A stretch of 47,788 bases of DNA from Nitrospira sp. (GTDB lineage: Bacteria; Nitrospirota; Nitrospiria; Nitrospirales; Nitrospiraceae), in contig JACOEH010000010.1 in assembly GCA_024998685.1 (NCBI GenBank), positions 1 to 47,788 on the forward strand. Reading direction: 5' to 3'. Under the pieces are notes generated by a model. The model was not told the DNA's origin and did no database searches. It worked only from the letters and a program-made list of their open reading frames with translations. Shown one piece after another: positions 35,714 through 44,674 of this stretch (position 1 is its first letter; each line of letters begins with the position of its first letter). Both the position numbers and the translations under genes were made by a program.

Positions 35714-36964
35714 CTACGCGTCCAGTCTCTTGAAGATCAGACAGGCGTTCACTCCGCCGAATCCAAAGGAGTTCGACAACGCTGTTGTCACGGCGGCAGG
35801 TCGAGCTTTATTGGCAACATAGTCCAAATCACAGGCCGGATCCGGATTATCCAGATTGATCGTGGGAGGGAGAATACCATGAAACAGCGTCAGAAGGCTG
35901 AAGACGGCTTCGATCCCGCCGGCAGCTCCGAGTAGATGTCCTGTCATGGACTTGGTCGAGCTGACCGGAATTCGAAACGCCTGCTCCCCGAACACCCGTT
36001 TGATCGCTCGGGTCTCAATGGCATCGGCCATCGTCGACGTACCATGCGCATTGATATACCCGATCTGATCGCGATTGATTCCCGCATCTTTGAGCGCGAG
36101 TTCCATGCAACGGATCGCTCCCTCGCCTTCTTCCGGCGGAGCCGTAATGTGGTAGGCATCGCTGTTCATCCCGTAACCGATGATCTCGCCGTACATTCTG
36201 ACCCCACGCCGACGGGCATGCTCCAGCTCCTCAATCACCACGACTCCAGCGCCCTCGCCCAGCACAAATCCATCCCGATCCTTGTCGAACGGGCGGCTCG
36301 CCTTCGTCGGTTCGTCATTCCGGAACGACAATGCCTTGGCCGCTGCGAATCCCGCCACACCCAGCGGCGTGACCGCCGCTTCGGCACCGCCGGCCACCAT
36401 GACATCGGCGTCACCCCGTTGAATCAGGCGGTACGCATCCCCAATGCAATGATTGCCCGTGGCGCAAGCCGTCACCGCACAAGAGTTCGGCCCCTTGGCT
36501 CCGATCCGAATCGCCACCTGTCCGGACGCCAAATTGATGATGGTCATGGGAATGAAAAACGGTGAAACACGCCCAGGCCCCCTGCCTTTGAGCACCTCGT
36601 GGTAGTGCTCGATCGATCCGAGCCCGCCGATCCCGGAACCGATGTACACGCCGACCTTCGTGGCCTCCTCCGGCTTTATTTTCAGCCCGGCATCATCCAC
36701 CGCCAACTGCGCGGCGCCCACGGCGTAGTGGATAAAGGTATCCATCTTCTTGATCTCTTTCTTTTCGATGAATTGCGCTGGATCAAAATCCTTCACCTCG
36801 CCCGCAATTTGAGCGTCATATCCCGTCGGATCAAATCTGGTGATTCGTCCGATCCCGGACTCACCGGCGCGGATCGCCTTCCACGTCTTTTCGACACCCG
36901 TACCCAGTGGTGTCACCAGCCCAAGACCGGTGACCACAACGCGCCGAGTCGCTTGATCAGACAT
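35714..36964 (-). CDS. fabF: 3-oxoacyl-[acyl-carrier-protein] synthase II
   Basis: FabF elongates acyl-ACP by condensation with malonyl-ACP. Catalytic Cys is in AVTACATGNHCIGDA (about 165), the two His in NAHGTSTMADAIET (about 305) and STKSMTGHLLGAAGG (about 340). The chosen start (MSDQATRR) has AGGA upstream; another ATG three codons earlier is possible. The protein is 416 residues, normal for the family. It lies directly after acpP. Confidence 0.95.
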   Translation of the reverse strand: MSDQATRRVVVTGLGLVTPLGTGVEKTWKAIRAGESGIGRITRFDPTGYDAQIAGEVKDFDPAQFIEKKEIKKMDTFIHYAVGAAQLAVDDAGLKIKPEEATKVGVYIGSGIGGLGSIEHYHEVLKGRGPGRVSPFFIPMTIINLASGQVAIRIGAKGPNSCAVTACATGNHCIGDAYRLIQRGDADVMVAGGAEAAVTPLGVAGFAAAKALSFRNDEPTKASRPFDKDRDGFVLGEGAGVVVIEELEHARRRGVRMYGEIIGYGMNSDAYHITAPPEEGEGAIRCMELALKDAGINRDQIGYINAHGTSTMADAIETRAIKRVFGEQAFRIPVSSTKSMTGHLLGAAGGIEAVFSLLTLFHGILPPTINLDNPDPACDLDYVANKARPAAVTTALSNSFGFGGVNACLIFKRLDA

Positions 36965-36975
36965 TCCTGTCATAC

Positions 36976-37209
36976 CTAGGACTTTTCCTTGATGTAGTCC
37001 AACGCTTTGCCGACGGTCAGAATCTTCTCCGCATCCTCATCGGGAATTTCGATTGAAAACTCTTCCTCCAACGCCATGACCAGCTCGACGGTATCGAGAG
37101 AATCAGCCCCAAGATCTTCGACAAAGGAGGCCTCCGGCGTCACTTCATCCTCTTCCACACCGAGCTGCTCAGCAATAATCTTCTTGACTCGCTCTTCAAC
37201 AGTTGCCAT
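36976..37209 (-). CDS. acpP: Acyl carrier protein
   Basis: This 77-residue acidic helical carrier holds the fatty chain on 4'-phosphopantetheine attached to the Ser of [15 protein letters not shown] (Ser36). It starts [22 protein letters not shown] precedes the start. It sits between fabG and fabF. Confidence 0.97.
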   Translation of the reverse strand: MATVEERVKKIIAEQLGVEEDEVTPEASFVEDLGADSLDTVELVMALEEEFSIEIPDEDAEKILTVGKALDYIKEKS

Positions 37210-37298
37210 CGCTATGACTACCTCCTTCCCCGGTATGACACCCGCTGCACCGCCACATGGGGATCTGTGACGGCCGTATGTCTACATAATTCGACGCT

Positions 37299-38042
37299 TT
37301 ATACCATTAACATCCCGCCGTTCACATGCAAGACATGGCCGGTGATGTAGGCCGCATCCTCGGACACCAGAAACCGCACGGCTGCCGCGATATCCGTCGG
37401 CACACCCAACCGCCCCAATGGAATTTGTTTCAGTAACGTTTCCTTCACATCAGCCGGTAACCCATGGGTCATGGCCGTATCGATGAAACCTGGCGCCACT
37501 GCATTCACCGTGACGTTACGGCTGGCATATTCGCGCCCGACGGTTTTTGTAAAGCCGATGACGGCTGCCTTCGAGGCCGAGTAATTGGCCTGCCCCGCGT
37601 TCCCGATCACCCCAACGATCGAAGCGATGTTGACGATGCGACCATACCGTTGCTTGGTCATCGGCTGCAAGACCGCTTTCGTGCAGTTAAACGTACCGTT
37701 CAGATTGATCTGAAGCACCAGATTCCAATCTTCTTCTTTCATCCGCAACAACAAGCCGTCACGAGTGATGCCGGCATTGTTGACGAGGATATCCACTTTC
37801 CCCCAAGCCTCCAGGACTTGCTCGACCATCGCTTTGGTTTCATTGGCATCGGCGACGTTGACTTTGATGTTCAGAGACTTCCGCCCTAGCTTCTCGACGG
37901 ACTCGACCGTTTCCACGGAACGGCCGGGGTCGAGATCAGCCACGGCAATGTCGGCCCCCGCTTGGGCAAGGCATTCGGCAATGGCCCGACCGATGCCTTG
38001 CGCCGCACCGGTGACAATAGCTGTTCTTCCTTGTAATGACAT
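37299..38042 (-). CDS. fabG: 3-oxoacyl-[acyl-carrier-protein] reductase
   Basis: FabG (247 residues) reduces 3-oxoacyl-ACP with NADPH. It is a short-chain dehydrogenase with VTGAAQGIGRAIA (about 11), LVNNAGITRDGLL (about 87), NIASIVG (Ser near 140) and YSASKAAVIGFTK (Tyr/Lys about 153). It ends INGGMLMV-like (HVNGGMLMV). A 126-bp inverted-repeat element lies upstream between fabD and this gene. Confidence 0.95.
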   Translation of the reverse strand: MSLQGRTAIVTGAAQGIGRAIAECLAQAGADIAVADLDPGRSVETVESVEKLGRKSLNIKVNVADANETKAMVEQVLEAWGKVDILVNNAGITRDGLLLRMKEEDWNLVLQINLNGTFNCTKAVLQPMTKQRYGRIVNIASIVGVIGNAGQANYSASKAAVIGFTKTVGREYASRNVTVNAVAPGFIDTAMTHGLPADVKETLLKQIPLGRLGVPTDIAAAVRFLVSEDAAYITGHVLHVNGGMLMV

Positions 38043-38104
38043 TTCAGACCTTTCGGACGATACGTTAACAGGCCGACGAGGAATTCGTCATCTGGTTTTC
38101 TCCA

Positions 38105-38230
38105 GCAGGATGTTGAAAAAGTCCTCCAGCGTCGTTCTCGCCTCGTTCAGAGACTCAACGTACAGCACCGAGTATGTCTCGCCTCCTCACTCGCTGCGGC
38201 CTTGCTGGAAGGCCTTTTGGAACATCCTGC
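38105..38230. repeat. 126-bp element with terminal inverted repeats
   Basis: The ends GCAGGATGTT (38105-38114) and AACATCCTGC (38221-38230) are perfectly complementary, and similarity continues inward with AAAA-GTCC/GGCC and TCCAGC blocks to about 30 bases per arm. The left arm is related to 17038-17089. It lies between fabD and fabG in the middle of an operon, without an open frame of its own. Size and shape suggest a small MITE- or REP-like element. Confidence 0.7.
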
Positions 38231-38239
38231 ATTTTCATC

Positions 38240-39175
38240 CTAGCCGACCGCCTTGAGTGTCGCGTCCAACGACTTCGGATCGTTCACATTCAACAGCTTT
38301 GCCTCAGGCAGAATTCGCCTGATCAAGCCGGTCAGTACCATACCAGGGCCGATTTCCACGAACGTGGTCACTCCCATCTTTCCCATGGTCTGCACGGAAT
38401 CCTTCCACAAGACAGAAGAGGGCAGCTGGCGGACCAACGACACTTGGATCTCATGGGCCCGGCTGATCGCTTTCGCCTCCGCGTTATTCACGAGAGGTGC
38501 GCTCAGGTCCGACCACCGAACCGTGGCTAAATCCTTCGCCAATCGATCGGCTGCTTGCTGCATCAACGGAGTATGAACCGGCACACTGACCGGCAGTGGG
38601 ATGGCCTTTTTACAGCCTTGTGCTTTGGCCAATTCAATCGCTCGCTCCACCGCTACCTTTTCACCGGCAATAACCACCTGGCCCGGCGAATTGAAGTTCG
38701 CTGCCGCGACGACCCCGACGGACGACGCCATGCGGCACACATCCTTGACCGTCTCGGCGGCTAAACCCAACAGGGCGGCGACAAGTCCGGCTCCCGGAGC
38801 CACGGCCTCGGCCATGTAGCGCCCCCGTTTCTGGACCAGACCGACGGCATCACGAAAGGATACGCCGCCCGCCGCAACCAGCGCCGAATACTCACCCAAA
38901 CTATGGCCCGCCACCGCAACCGGCCTGATCCCGACCGGCTCAACTAGTTTCAACGCCGCCACACTGCTCACGAGCAAGGCCGGCTGGGTGAATTCAGTCA
39001 GGTTGAGTCGTTCAGCCGGTCCCGTGAAGCACAATTCGGCGACATCATAACCCAAGACCGAAGAAGCCTCATCATAGACGGACTTCAACGAGGAATGAGC
39101 GTCATAGAGTGCCTTCCCCATTCCGACCGACTGAGAACCCTGTCCAGGGAAAACGAACCCAATTGCTAGAGTCAT
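38240..39175 (-). CDS. fabD: Malonyl-CoA:acyl carrier protein transacylase
   Basis: FabD (311 residues) moves malonyl from CoA to ACP. It starts IGFVFPGQGSQSVGMG, has the nucleophile elbow VAGHSLGEYSALVAAG (Ser near 92), a substrate Arg in LVQKRGRYMAEA (about 117) and VPVHTPLMQQAADRL with the catalytic His (about 198). It lies between fabH and fabG; an inverted-repeat element separates it from fabG. Confidence 0.95.
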   Translation of the reverse strand: MTLAIGFVFPGQGSQSVGMGKALYDAHSSLKSVYDEASSVLGYDVAELCFTGPAERLNLTEFTQPALLVSSVAALKLVEPVGIRPVAVAGHSLGEYSALVAAGGVSFRDAVGLVQKRGRYMAEAVAPGAGLVAALLGLAAETVKDVCRMASSVGVVAAANFNSPGQVVIAGEKVAVERAIELAKAQGCKKAIPLPVSVPVHTPLMQQAADRLAKDLATVRWSDLSAPLVNNAEAKAISRAHEIQVSLVRQLPSSVLWKDSVQTMGKMGVTTFVEIGPGMVLTGLIRRILPEAKLLNVNDPKSLDATLKAVG

Positions 39176-39299
39176 GGGGCGTTAGATATCTTCGAAATCC
39201 CGAGCAAAGTCAACGGGAAAAGTTTTACAAGTCGTCCCTTCCCCTACTTCCCAGGAGGAGCTTGCATCGAATAGTCCTGGATCACGACCTGGTCGTCCT

Positions 39300-40274
39300 C
39301 TACCATCGGATGACCGCAGATGCCCAGGTCAATCCCGCTCCAAACGCCCCGAGCATCACCAACGAGCCATCCTTGATGCGTCCTTCGCGAACCGCTTCAT
39401 CCAGGGCAATCGGGATAGACGCGGCAGAAGTGTTCCCGTAACGATCGAGGTTCAGGAGCACCTTTTCCTTCGGAAGGCCCAGCCGCTCTATCACCGCCTT
39501 CAGAATTCGTACATTGGCTTGGTGCGGCACATACAGATCAAGATCCTCCACCCGGAGACCATTGGCCGAAAGAGTCGTACGAGCGATCTCTTCCAAGGTG
39601 CGTACGGCCACTTTGAATGTCTCGTTCCCCTTCATCTTGATGTACTGCAGACGCTCGGCGATCACTTTTTCGGACGGTGGAGTACGCGAGCCTCCTCCCG
39701 GTACCATGATCAGCTCGCAGAGCGTGCCGTCGGAGCGAAGGTGAGTCGAAAGGATCCCTTGTTCTCCGTCGCTTGCGCTGACGACGACCGCGCCGGCCCC
39801 ATCCCCGAACAGCACACAGGTGTTCCGGTCGGTCCAATCGGTAATGGCGGACATCACCTCCGATCCAATCACCAGGACATGGCGCATCCCGCTTTTCACA
39901 TAGGCATCCGCCACCGAGAGCGCGTAGACAAATCCGCAGCAGGCGGCCGAAAGATCGCATGCGGCGGCTTTGGTGGCACCGAGCTGATGCTGGACGAGAC
40001 AGGCCGTTGCAGGGAGAGGATAATCACCCGTACAGGTGGCGACCAAAATCATGTCGAGATCGGTTGCCGACAGACCGGCCGCAGTCAATGCCCGCTTCCC
40101 GGCCTGAACGGCGAGATCCGAGCAGGCTTCTCCGGTGGCTGCAATACGCCGTTCGCGGATGCCCGTTCGTTCTCGAATCCATTCATCGGAGGTGGCGACC
40201 ATCCGTTCGAGATCCGCATTCGTCACGACGTTGGCAGGCGCGTAGGAACCGGTTCCGGCAATACAAGCTTTCAT
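39300..40274 (-). CDS. fabH: 3-oxoacyl-[acyl-carrier-protein] synthase III
   Basis: FabH (324 residues) starts fatty acid synthesis by condensing acetyl-CoA with malonyl-ACP. The catalytic Cys is in ACDLSAACCGFVYAL (about 112), His in LYVPHQANVRI (about 245) and Asn in DRYGNTSAASIPIA (about 275). The start overlaps the plsX stop by four bases, so they are translationally coupled. A 124-bp gap to fabD has no gene. Confidence 0.96.
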   Translation of the reverse strand: MKACIAGTGSYAPANVVTNADLERMVATSDEWIRERTGIRERRIAATGEACSDLAVQAGKRALTAAGLSATDLDMILVATCTGDYPLPATACLVQHQLGATKAAACDLSAACCGFVYALSVADAYVKSGMRHVLVIGSEVMSAITDWTDRNTCVLFGDGAGAVVVSASDGEQGILSTHLRSDGTLCELIMVPGGGSRTPPSEKVIAERLQYIKMKGNETFKVAVRTLEEIARTTLSANGLRVEDLDLYVPHQANVRILKAVIERLGLPKEKVLLNLDRYGNTSAASIPIALDEAVREGRIKDGSLVMLGAFGAGLTWASAVIRW

Positions 40275-41287
40275 GTCAGCTCCGCCTGAGGACGGGAGCG
40301 ACTCTCTTCAATATCCCGTTGAATCAGCTCTCGCACGCCACCCTCTGCCATGCCCTTCGCCCGTCGAATCGCATTCTTGATAGCCTTGGCCGACGATCGG
40401 CCATGGCAGATCATCGTAATCCCATTGACCCCCAGCAGCGGAGCCCCGCCGAATTCAGCGTAGTCGATTTTCCGCTTCAGATTCATGAGAGGCCCGGAGA
40501 TCAAGGGATAGGCAAGTCGGCCAAGAAAGTGGCCTGAAATTTCCTTCAGCAACAGCCGCTTGATCATTTCGGCCACGCCTTCTGAAATCTTCAAGGCGAC
40601 GTTTCCGATAAACCCGTCACAGACGACGATATCGGCAATGCCGCTGTACACGTCACGTCCCTCGATATTTCCCACGAAATTCATCGAACTGCTTTTGAGC
40701 AGCTTAAAGGCCTCTTTGGTGACTTCGTTGCCCTTGCCGTCTTCCTCCCCGATGCTCAGAAGACCGACACGGGGATTGGGCTTACGGAGCAAATGCTTCC
40801 CATACTCGTTGCCCATCACGGCGAATTGCTCAAGATGCATGGCGGTGCAGTCGACGTTGGCCCCCACATCGAGCATGATCGCTTCCCCGCTCAACGTCGG
40901 CAGGCTGGTGGCAATCGCCGGCCGCTCGACTCCCTTCGTCAGTCCTAACACGAAGAACGACGCCACCATGCTCGCTCCCGTATTACCGGGGCTCACGACC
41001 GCGTCCGCATGGCCGTTCTTGACCAGCTCTGTCGCAACCCAAATCGATGAGTCCCGTTTCTTCCGCGCGACAGCGGCAGGCGATTCATGCATTTCGACGA
41101 CCTGAGAAGCATGCCGAATGGTGAGGCGAGAATCGCGACAGGACTGGCGCTCACATTCCTGTTTCAGGATGGTTTCGTCGCCGACGAGGATGACCTCGAC
41201 GTCTAATTCTTTCACCGCCTGAAGAGCGCCCTCGACACAAGGGGCGGGGCCATGATCGCCCCCCACCGCATCAAGTGCGATCTTCAT
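40271..41287 (-). CDS. plsX: Phosphate acyltransferase PlsX
   Basis: PlsX (338 residues from this start) makes acyl-phosphate from acyl-ACP for phospholipid synthesis. It begins MKIALDAVGGDHGP and shows VSPGNTGASMVASF (about 97), DVGANVDCTAMHLEQFAVMG (about 130) and VVCDGFIGNVALK (about 220). I chose the ATG at 41287 because it gives the family's usual N-terminus; an in-frame ATG at 41380 would add 31 non-conserved residues. It is downstream of rpmF and overlaps fabH. Confidence 0.93.
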   Translation of the reverse strand: MKIALDAVGGDHGPAPCVEGALQAVKELDVEVILVGDETILKQECERQSCRDSRLTIRHASQVVEMHESPAAVARKKRDSSIWVATELVKNGHADAVVSPGNTGASMVASFFVLGLTKGVERPAIATSLPTLSGEAIMLDVGANVDCTAMHLEQFAVMGNEYGKHLLRKPNPRVGLLSIGEEDGKGNEVTKEAFKLLKSSSMNFVGNIEGRDVYSGIADIVVCDGFIGNVALKISEGVAEMIKRLLLKEISGHFLGRLAYPLISGPLMNLKRKIDYAEFGGAPLLGVNGITMICHGRSSAKAIKNAIRRAKGMAEGGVRELIQRDIEESRSRPQAELT

Positions 41288-41402
41288 ACGAGATGGCGTA
41301 CTCACGGATGGTGTTGGAATGACCGGCTGAACACGCGTCGCCCCTGGGCTCACGTCGGACGTGCTGTGAAACTCGCGCAATGGACCGACTTGTACAATCT
41401 AC

Positions 41403-41588
41403 TTACGCCTCTTCGACTTGAATGACCGCCTTGCCCTTATAGGTGCCGCAGTTCAAACAGGTATAGTGCGGCAGCTTGAGCTCATGACATTGTGGGCACA
41501 CGGCCATTCCCGGCGGGGTCATGCGCAGCTTTTGGGTACGGCGCTTATCGCGTCTCGCCCGTGAATGTTTGTGTTTGGGATTCGGCAT
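41403..41588 (-). CDS. rpmF: Ribosomal protein L32
   Basis: This 61-residue ribosomal protein has the L32 start (MPNPKHKHSRARRDKRRTQ) and a zinc ribbon with CPQC and CLNC pairs (about 32 and 45). The neighbourhood yceD-rpmF-plsX is conserved across bacteria. AGGAGT precedes the start. Confidence 0.97.
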   Translation of the reverse strand: MPNPKHKHSRARRDKRRTQKLRMTPPGMAVCPQCHELKLPHYTCLNCGTYKGKAVIQVEEA

Positions 41589-41623
41589 GATGACTCCTTC
41601 TTCCGCTTGATTCGGGCCACCGC

Positions 41624-42217
41624 TTAGCGCTCACGGGGGTCCATCAGCTTGTCTTTGATAGTGCGCAATACCTGAAACGGGCTTCCCGTCGGCTCTTCGC
41701 CGCACCGGCAGGGGCCTTCATTCAAATCCTTCCCGCAACGGGCGCACAATCCGCGGCATTCCTCGGAACAGAGCGGGTGCATGGGAGCAGCAAGAATCAA
41801 TTGCTCCCGCAGCATCGGCGCCAATTCCAGATGGTCACCCGTAAAATAGTAGAGATCGTCGTTCTGTTCTTCCGCTTCGCCTTCCGGCGGCCCTGCCGAC
41901 TTCTTCTTCCGCGGATCGTCTCGCTTTGCGACAGCATTCGGCGATTTGGCTTCCCGCTCATAGGCCACACGCAACGAAAACGCCAGCGGGTCAGCAAAAT
42001 CTTTGAGGCACCGCACGCATTGGCGGATCGCTGTTCCTTCCACGACTCCGGTCACATAGATGGTACGTTCGATCGCTCGAAGATCCAGCCCGACCGCCAA
42101 GGTTCCACGAATAGCCACGTCCCCATCCGTCAGCCCCAACTCTTCTCCAGTCAGGTCTCCCGACAACGAAAGCCCTTCCGCCGTGATGTCCGCGATTTTT
42201 GGTGTCAATACATCCAT
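41624..42217 (-). CDS. yceD: YceD/DUF177 family protein
   Basis: This 197-residue protein belongs to the DUF177/YceD family, linked to 23S rRNA accumulation. Marks are the first Cys pair region RQCVRCLKDF (about 72) and the C-terminal zinc-like cluster CSEECRGLCARCGKDLN with C-x-C later (GPCRCGEE). I chose the start at 42217 because GGAG lies five to eight bases upstream; the frame extends to 42274 without ribosome sites. It is placed directly upstream of rpmF as usual. Confidence 0.87.
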   Translation of the reverse strand: MDVLTPKIADITAEGLSLSGDLTGEELGLTDGDVAIRGTLAVGLDLRAIERTIYVTGVVEGTAIRQCVRCLKDFADPLAFSLRVAYEREAKSPNAVAKRDDPRKKKSAGPPEGEAEEQNDDLYYFTGDHLELAPMLREQLILAAPMHPLCSEECRGLCARCGKDLNEGPCRCGEEPTGSPFQVLRTIKDKLMDPRER

Positions 42218-42279
42218 GGTCATCTCCGGCAGCGTGCCGCTGCCCCGCCTCGATGCGTCGAAATCCCCGATCACGTTCG

Positions 42280-42528
42280 TTATCGCTCCTCGGCAAAGCT
42301 GATGATGGCGATATGCCGAGCCCGCTTGACGGCCACCGTCAGTTCACGCTGATGGCGCATGCAATTCCCGGAGATACGGCGCGGGACAATCCTTCCCCGC
42401 TCCGTCAAAAAATTCCGAAGAAGCCCGGCGTCTTTAAAGTCGATCGGCGCCTTTTCCAGGCAAAATCTGCAGGGACGCCTTCGCTGGAATAACCGTCCCC
42501 CGCCACGTTCATTGTCGCTTCGGTCCAT
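42280..42528 (-). CDS. rpsR: Ribosomal protein S18
   Basis: This 82-residue protein has the S18 core: [47 protein letters not shown] and ARHIAIISF. The extra Cys pair near the N-terminus (C20, C23) plus the later Cys is the zinc-capable form. It follows ssb. No rplI gene follows, unlike in many genomes. Confidence 0.97.
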   Translation of the reverse strand: MDRSDNERGGGRLFQRRRPCRFCLEKAPIDFKDAGLLRNFLTERGRIVPRRISGNCMRHQRELTVAVKRARHIAIISFAEER

Positions 42529-42555
42529 GACTGCCTCCTCATCATACTCGTGCGA

Positions 42556-42954
42556 TTAACCTTCTTCACCCATATCATAGCCGGAGTCGTCGTGCATCGG
42601 AGGTTCCGCACCCGTTCCCCCGTCTTGGCGCTTGGGCATGAACGTCACAGTCTGGGCGACCACTTCATGTTTGCTCCGCTTTTGTCCATCCTCCGTCTCC
42701 CATCGGCGCTGCTGCAACCGACCTTCGATGATCGCCCCGTTGCCTTTACTGAGATACTGCCCGCAATGCTCCGCCTGTCTGCCGAACACGACGATGTCGA
42801 CGAAGCAGACTTCTTCCTTCAGGTCTTCACCGTGTTTAAACCGACGGCTCACCGCCAGGCCGAAACTCGCCACCGGTGTCCCGCTCGGCGTATACCGGAG
42901 CTCAGGGTTACGGGTCAGGTTCCCCATCAGGATGACTTTGTTAAACCCGGCCAC
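42556..42954 (-). CDS. ssb: Single-stranded DNA-binding protein
   Basis: This 132-residue SSB has an OB fold starting FNKVILMGNLTRNPELRYTP (about 4), then WETEDGQKRSKHEVVAQTVT (about 83). The C-terminal tail is short and acidic (HDDSGYDMGEEG) but does not end in the usual D-D-x-P-F tip that recruits partner proteins. It overlaps the end of rpsF by 14 bp, and rpsR follows 27 bp later. A second SSB with a normal tip may exist elsewhere. Confidence 0.95.
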   Translation of the reverse strand: MAGFNKVILMGNLTRNPELRYTPSGTPVASFGLAVSRRFKHGEDLKEEVCFVDIVVFGRQAEHCGQYLSKGNGAIIEGRLQQRRWETEDGQKRSKHEVVAQTVTFMPKRQDGGTGAEPPMHDDSGYDMGEEG

Positions 42955-43288
42955 CGTCCGACTCCTGTGTTGAGGCTTCCACCGGCCGCCGCTCCATCAA
43001 GGGCTTCTCGTGATGGACCGTCAAAAACTTGATGATGTTGTCTTCCAATCGATACGCCCGTTCTAGTTCACCGACGGTGTTGTTCGGCGCCTTGAAGTAG
43101 AAATAGGCGTAGGTCCCCTTCCGCTCGCGACGCACTTCGTAGGCAAGCTTTTTCTTCCCTAAATTTTCGGCTTTGATGAATTGGGCACCGGTTTTATCGG
43201 CGACGTTTTTCATCTTGTCGATGAGCGTCTTGGTCTCCTCATCGGAGACGGACGGACGGATAATAAACAGAGACTCGTAGAGCTCCAT
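42941..43288 (-). CDS. rpsF: Ribosomal protein S6
   Basis: This 115-residue protein begins MELYESLFIIRPSVSDEE and shows GKKKLAYEVRRERKGTYAYF (about 44), typical of S6. AGGAGGATC precedes the start. It is the first gene of a long operon and its own promoter is visible upstream. Confidence 0.96.
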   Translation of the reverse strand: MELYESLFIIRPSVSDEETKTLIDKMKNVADKTGAQFIKAENLGKKKLAYEVRRERKGTYAYFYFKAPNNTVGELERAYRLEDNIIKFLTVHHEKPLMERRPVEASTQESDGGRV

Positions 43289-43367
43289 GCAGCGATCCTC
43301 CTGGACAAAGGCCCCCGAACCAGTCGGGAGCGAGGTGTAGGGCGCCTATTTGGCGTATGAACGGTGG

Positions 43368-43397
43368 ACGGTAGCACAGGGTGGAAATGGCTGTCAA
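43368..43397 (-). promoter_or_regulatory. Promoter of the rpsF operon
   Basis: On the minus strand TTGACA (43397-43392) and TACCGT (43373-43368) are 18 bases apart, with the leader ending at the rpsF ribosome site about 75 bases later. Confidence 0.6.
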
Positions 43398-43495
43398 CAA
43401 AACGGCGGCTGACAAGGAGGACGCCTGCTCGAATTTTCTACGTACTTGACAGAACATCCTTCTAATTGTAAGCATTGGTTACTTATTAAAATGAA

Positions 43496-44674
43496 ATGGA
43501 TCGCCATATTGCCTGTCTCCAGATCCCCGCTTTCAGGATCGCACTGGCCCGTGCTGCTGATAGCGCGCTGCGGAACCGACCGGTGGCCGTCGCACCACTG
43601 CATACGCCGCGCGCATTGATCAGAGAGATTTCCACCGACGCGTTTCACGAGGTCCTACAGCCGGGGATGCCGGTTGATCTTGCGCGGCTGATCTGCCCTG
43701 GTCTGCGGATGATCTCTCCGGATTCGTCACTCACGCAAGCCGCCCATCGCGAGCTGCAACACCATATCTCATCTTTTGCACCGGCTTGGGAATCAATCAG
43801 GCCTGGTTCGCTCTTCCTGGACCTTACCGGCACAACTCGACTCTTCGGTCCTCCCCTCGATATAGCGACCCGCATCAGTCGAGAGTTGAGCCATCAGCAG
43901 GGATGGCCGAGCACGATCGGATTGGCGGGAAACAAGCTGGTCTCGCAACTGGCCGCCGCCGCACTCACGAAACCATCCCAAGTGTTGTCGATCCACTCCA
44001 GCTGTGAGCAACCGTTCCTTGCTCCATTGCCGACCATGTTGCTGCCCGGCCTTCACCGAGCCCATACCTCACGGGTTTTACAGCGGCTAGAGGATTTAAA
44101 TCTCCTTACACTTGGCGCCATCGCCTCCGTGCCGTTGGCTTATCTACAAGCCGCCATCGGCCCTCCAGCCGGGTTGCTCCACGACTGGGCCATGGGGATC
44201 GATCCTTCCCCGGTACACCCGCCGATCGCACAGCCGATGATGGAACGATCCATTCCCCTCGATCCCGATGAAGTCGACGATCGGCTCTTGTTGGGACGGC
44301 TATACCGATTATTAGGGCAGCTTTGCGCTGCCCTGCGGCAACAGCAACGGATGTGCCGGCACATCTCGCTGACGGTTCGCCATAGCGACCATGTCGAGCA
44401 GACTGCTCAGGAGACGCTGCCTCACGGCACCTACTGGGAGATCGATCTCCAACCTGTGCTGACAGCCCTGTTCTACCGATGTTTCCGTCGCCGGGTGCGT
44501 CTCACACGGTCGATGCTTCAAGTCGGTCGGTTGGAATCGCCGGCTCGGCAACTTTCGCTCTTCAAGTCGGAATCCGTCGTGCTTCCCCGCTCTCACCGCC
44601 GCTCGCTGGCTCTGGATCAGGTTCGCGCAAAATTCGGCGAACAAGCCCTCTCCTGGGGAAGGACGTTACGATGA
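43496..44674 (+). CDS. imuB: ImuB-like Y-family polymerase homologue (probably non-catalytic)
   Basis: This 392-residue protein has the Y-family fold but lacks catalytic carboxylates: the N-terminal motif reads HIACLQIPAF instead of a D-x-D/FF motif, and the second reads LFLDLTGTTRLFG without the D-E pair. A helix-hairpin-like region (LLPGLHRA, LEDLNLLTLGAIASVP) follows. A beta-clamp-binding motif QLSLF is seen at 352-356. Such ImuB proteins bridge the clamp and DnaE2 in mutagenic SOS repair. It is shorter than typical ImuB (about 480), losing the C-terminal part. No imuA/lexA gene or clear LexA box is seen upstream. The stop overlaps the next ATG. Confidence 0.82.
   Translation: MDRHIACLQIPAFRIALARAADSALRNRPVAVAPLHTPRALIREISTDAFHEVLQPGMPVDLARLICPGLRMISPDSSLTQAAHRELQHHISSFAPAWESIRPGSLFLDLTGTTRLFGPPLDIATRISRELSHQQGWPSTIGLAGNKLVSQLAAAALTKPSQVLSIHSSCEQPFLAPLPTMLLPGLHRAHTSRVLQRLEDLNLLTLGAIASVPLAYLQAAIGPPAGLLHDWAMGIDPSPVHPPIAQPMMERSIPLDPDEVDDRLLLGRLYRLLGQLCAALRQQQRMCRHISLTVRHSDHVEQTAQETLPHGTYWEIDLQPVLTALFYRCFRRRVRLTRSMLQVGRLESPARQLSLFKSESVVLPRSHRRSLALDQVRAKFGEQALSWGRTLR

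Noticed and set aside
39176-39299. Possible RNA gene between fabD and fabH
   Set aside because: No tRNA-like cloverleaf or other known RNA signature was recognised.
43376-43495. LexA box in front of imuB
   Set aside because: GAACAT near 43452 has no matching half-site at known LexA spacings, and the LexA motif of this lineage is unknown to me. TTGACA at 43446 lacks a convincing -10 box.
43491-43500. Alternative ATG at 43491 in another frame before imuB
   Set aside because: It gives a short frame without family resemblance; the imuB frame begins at 43496 with the expected HIACLQIP start.
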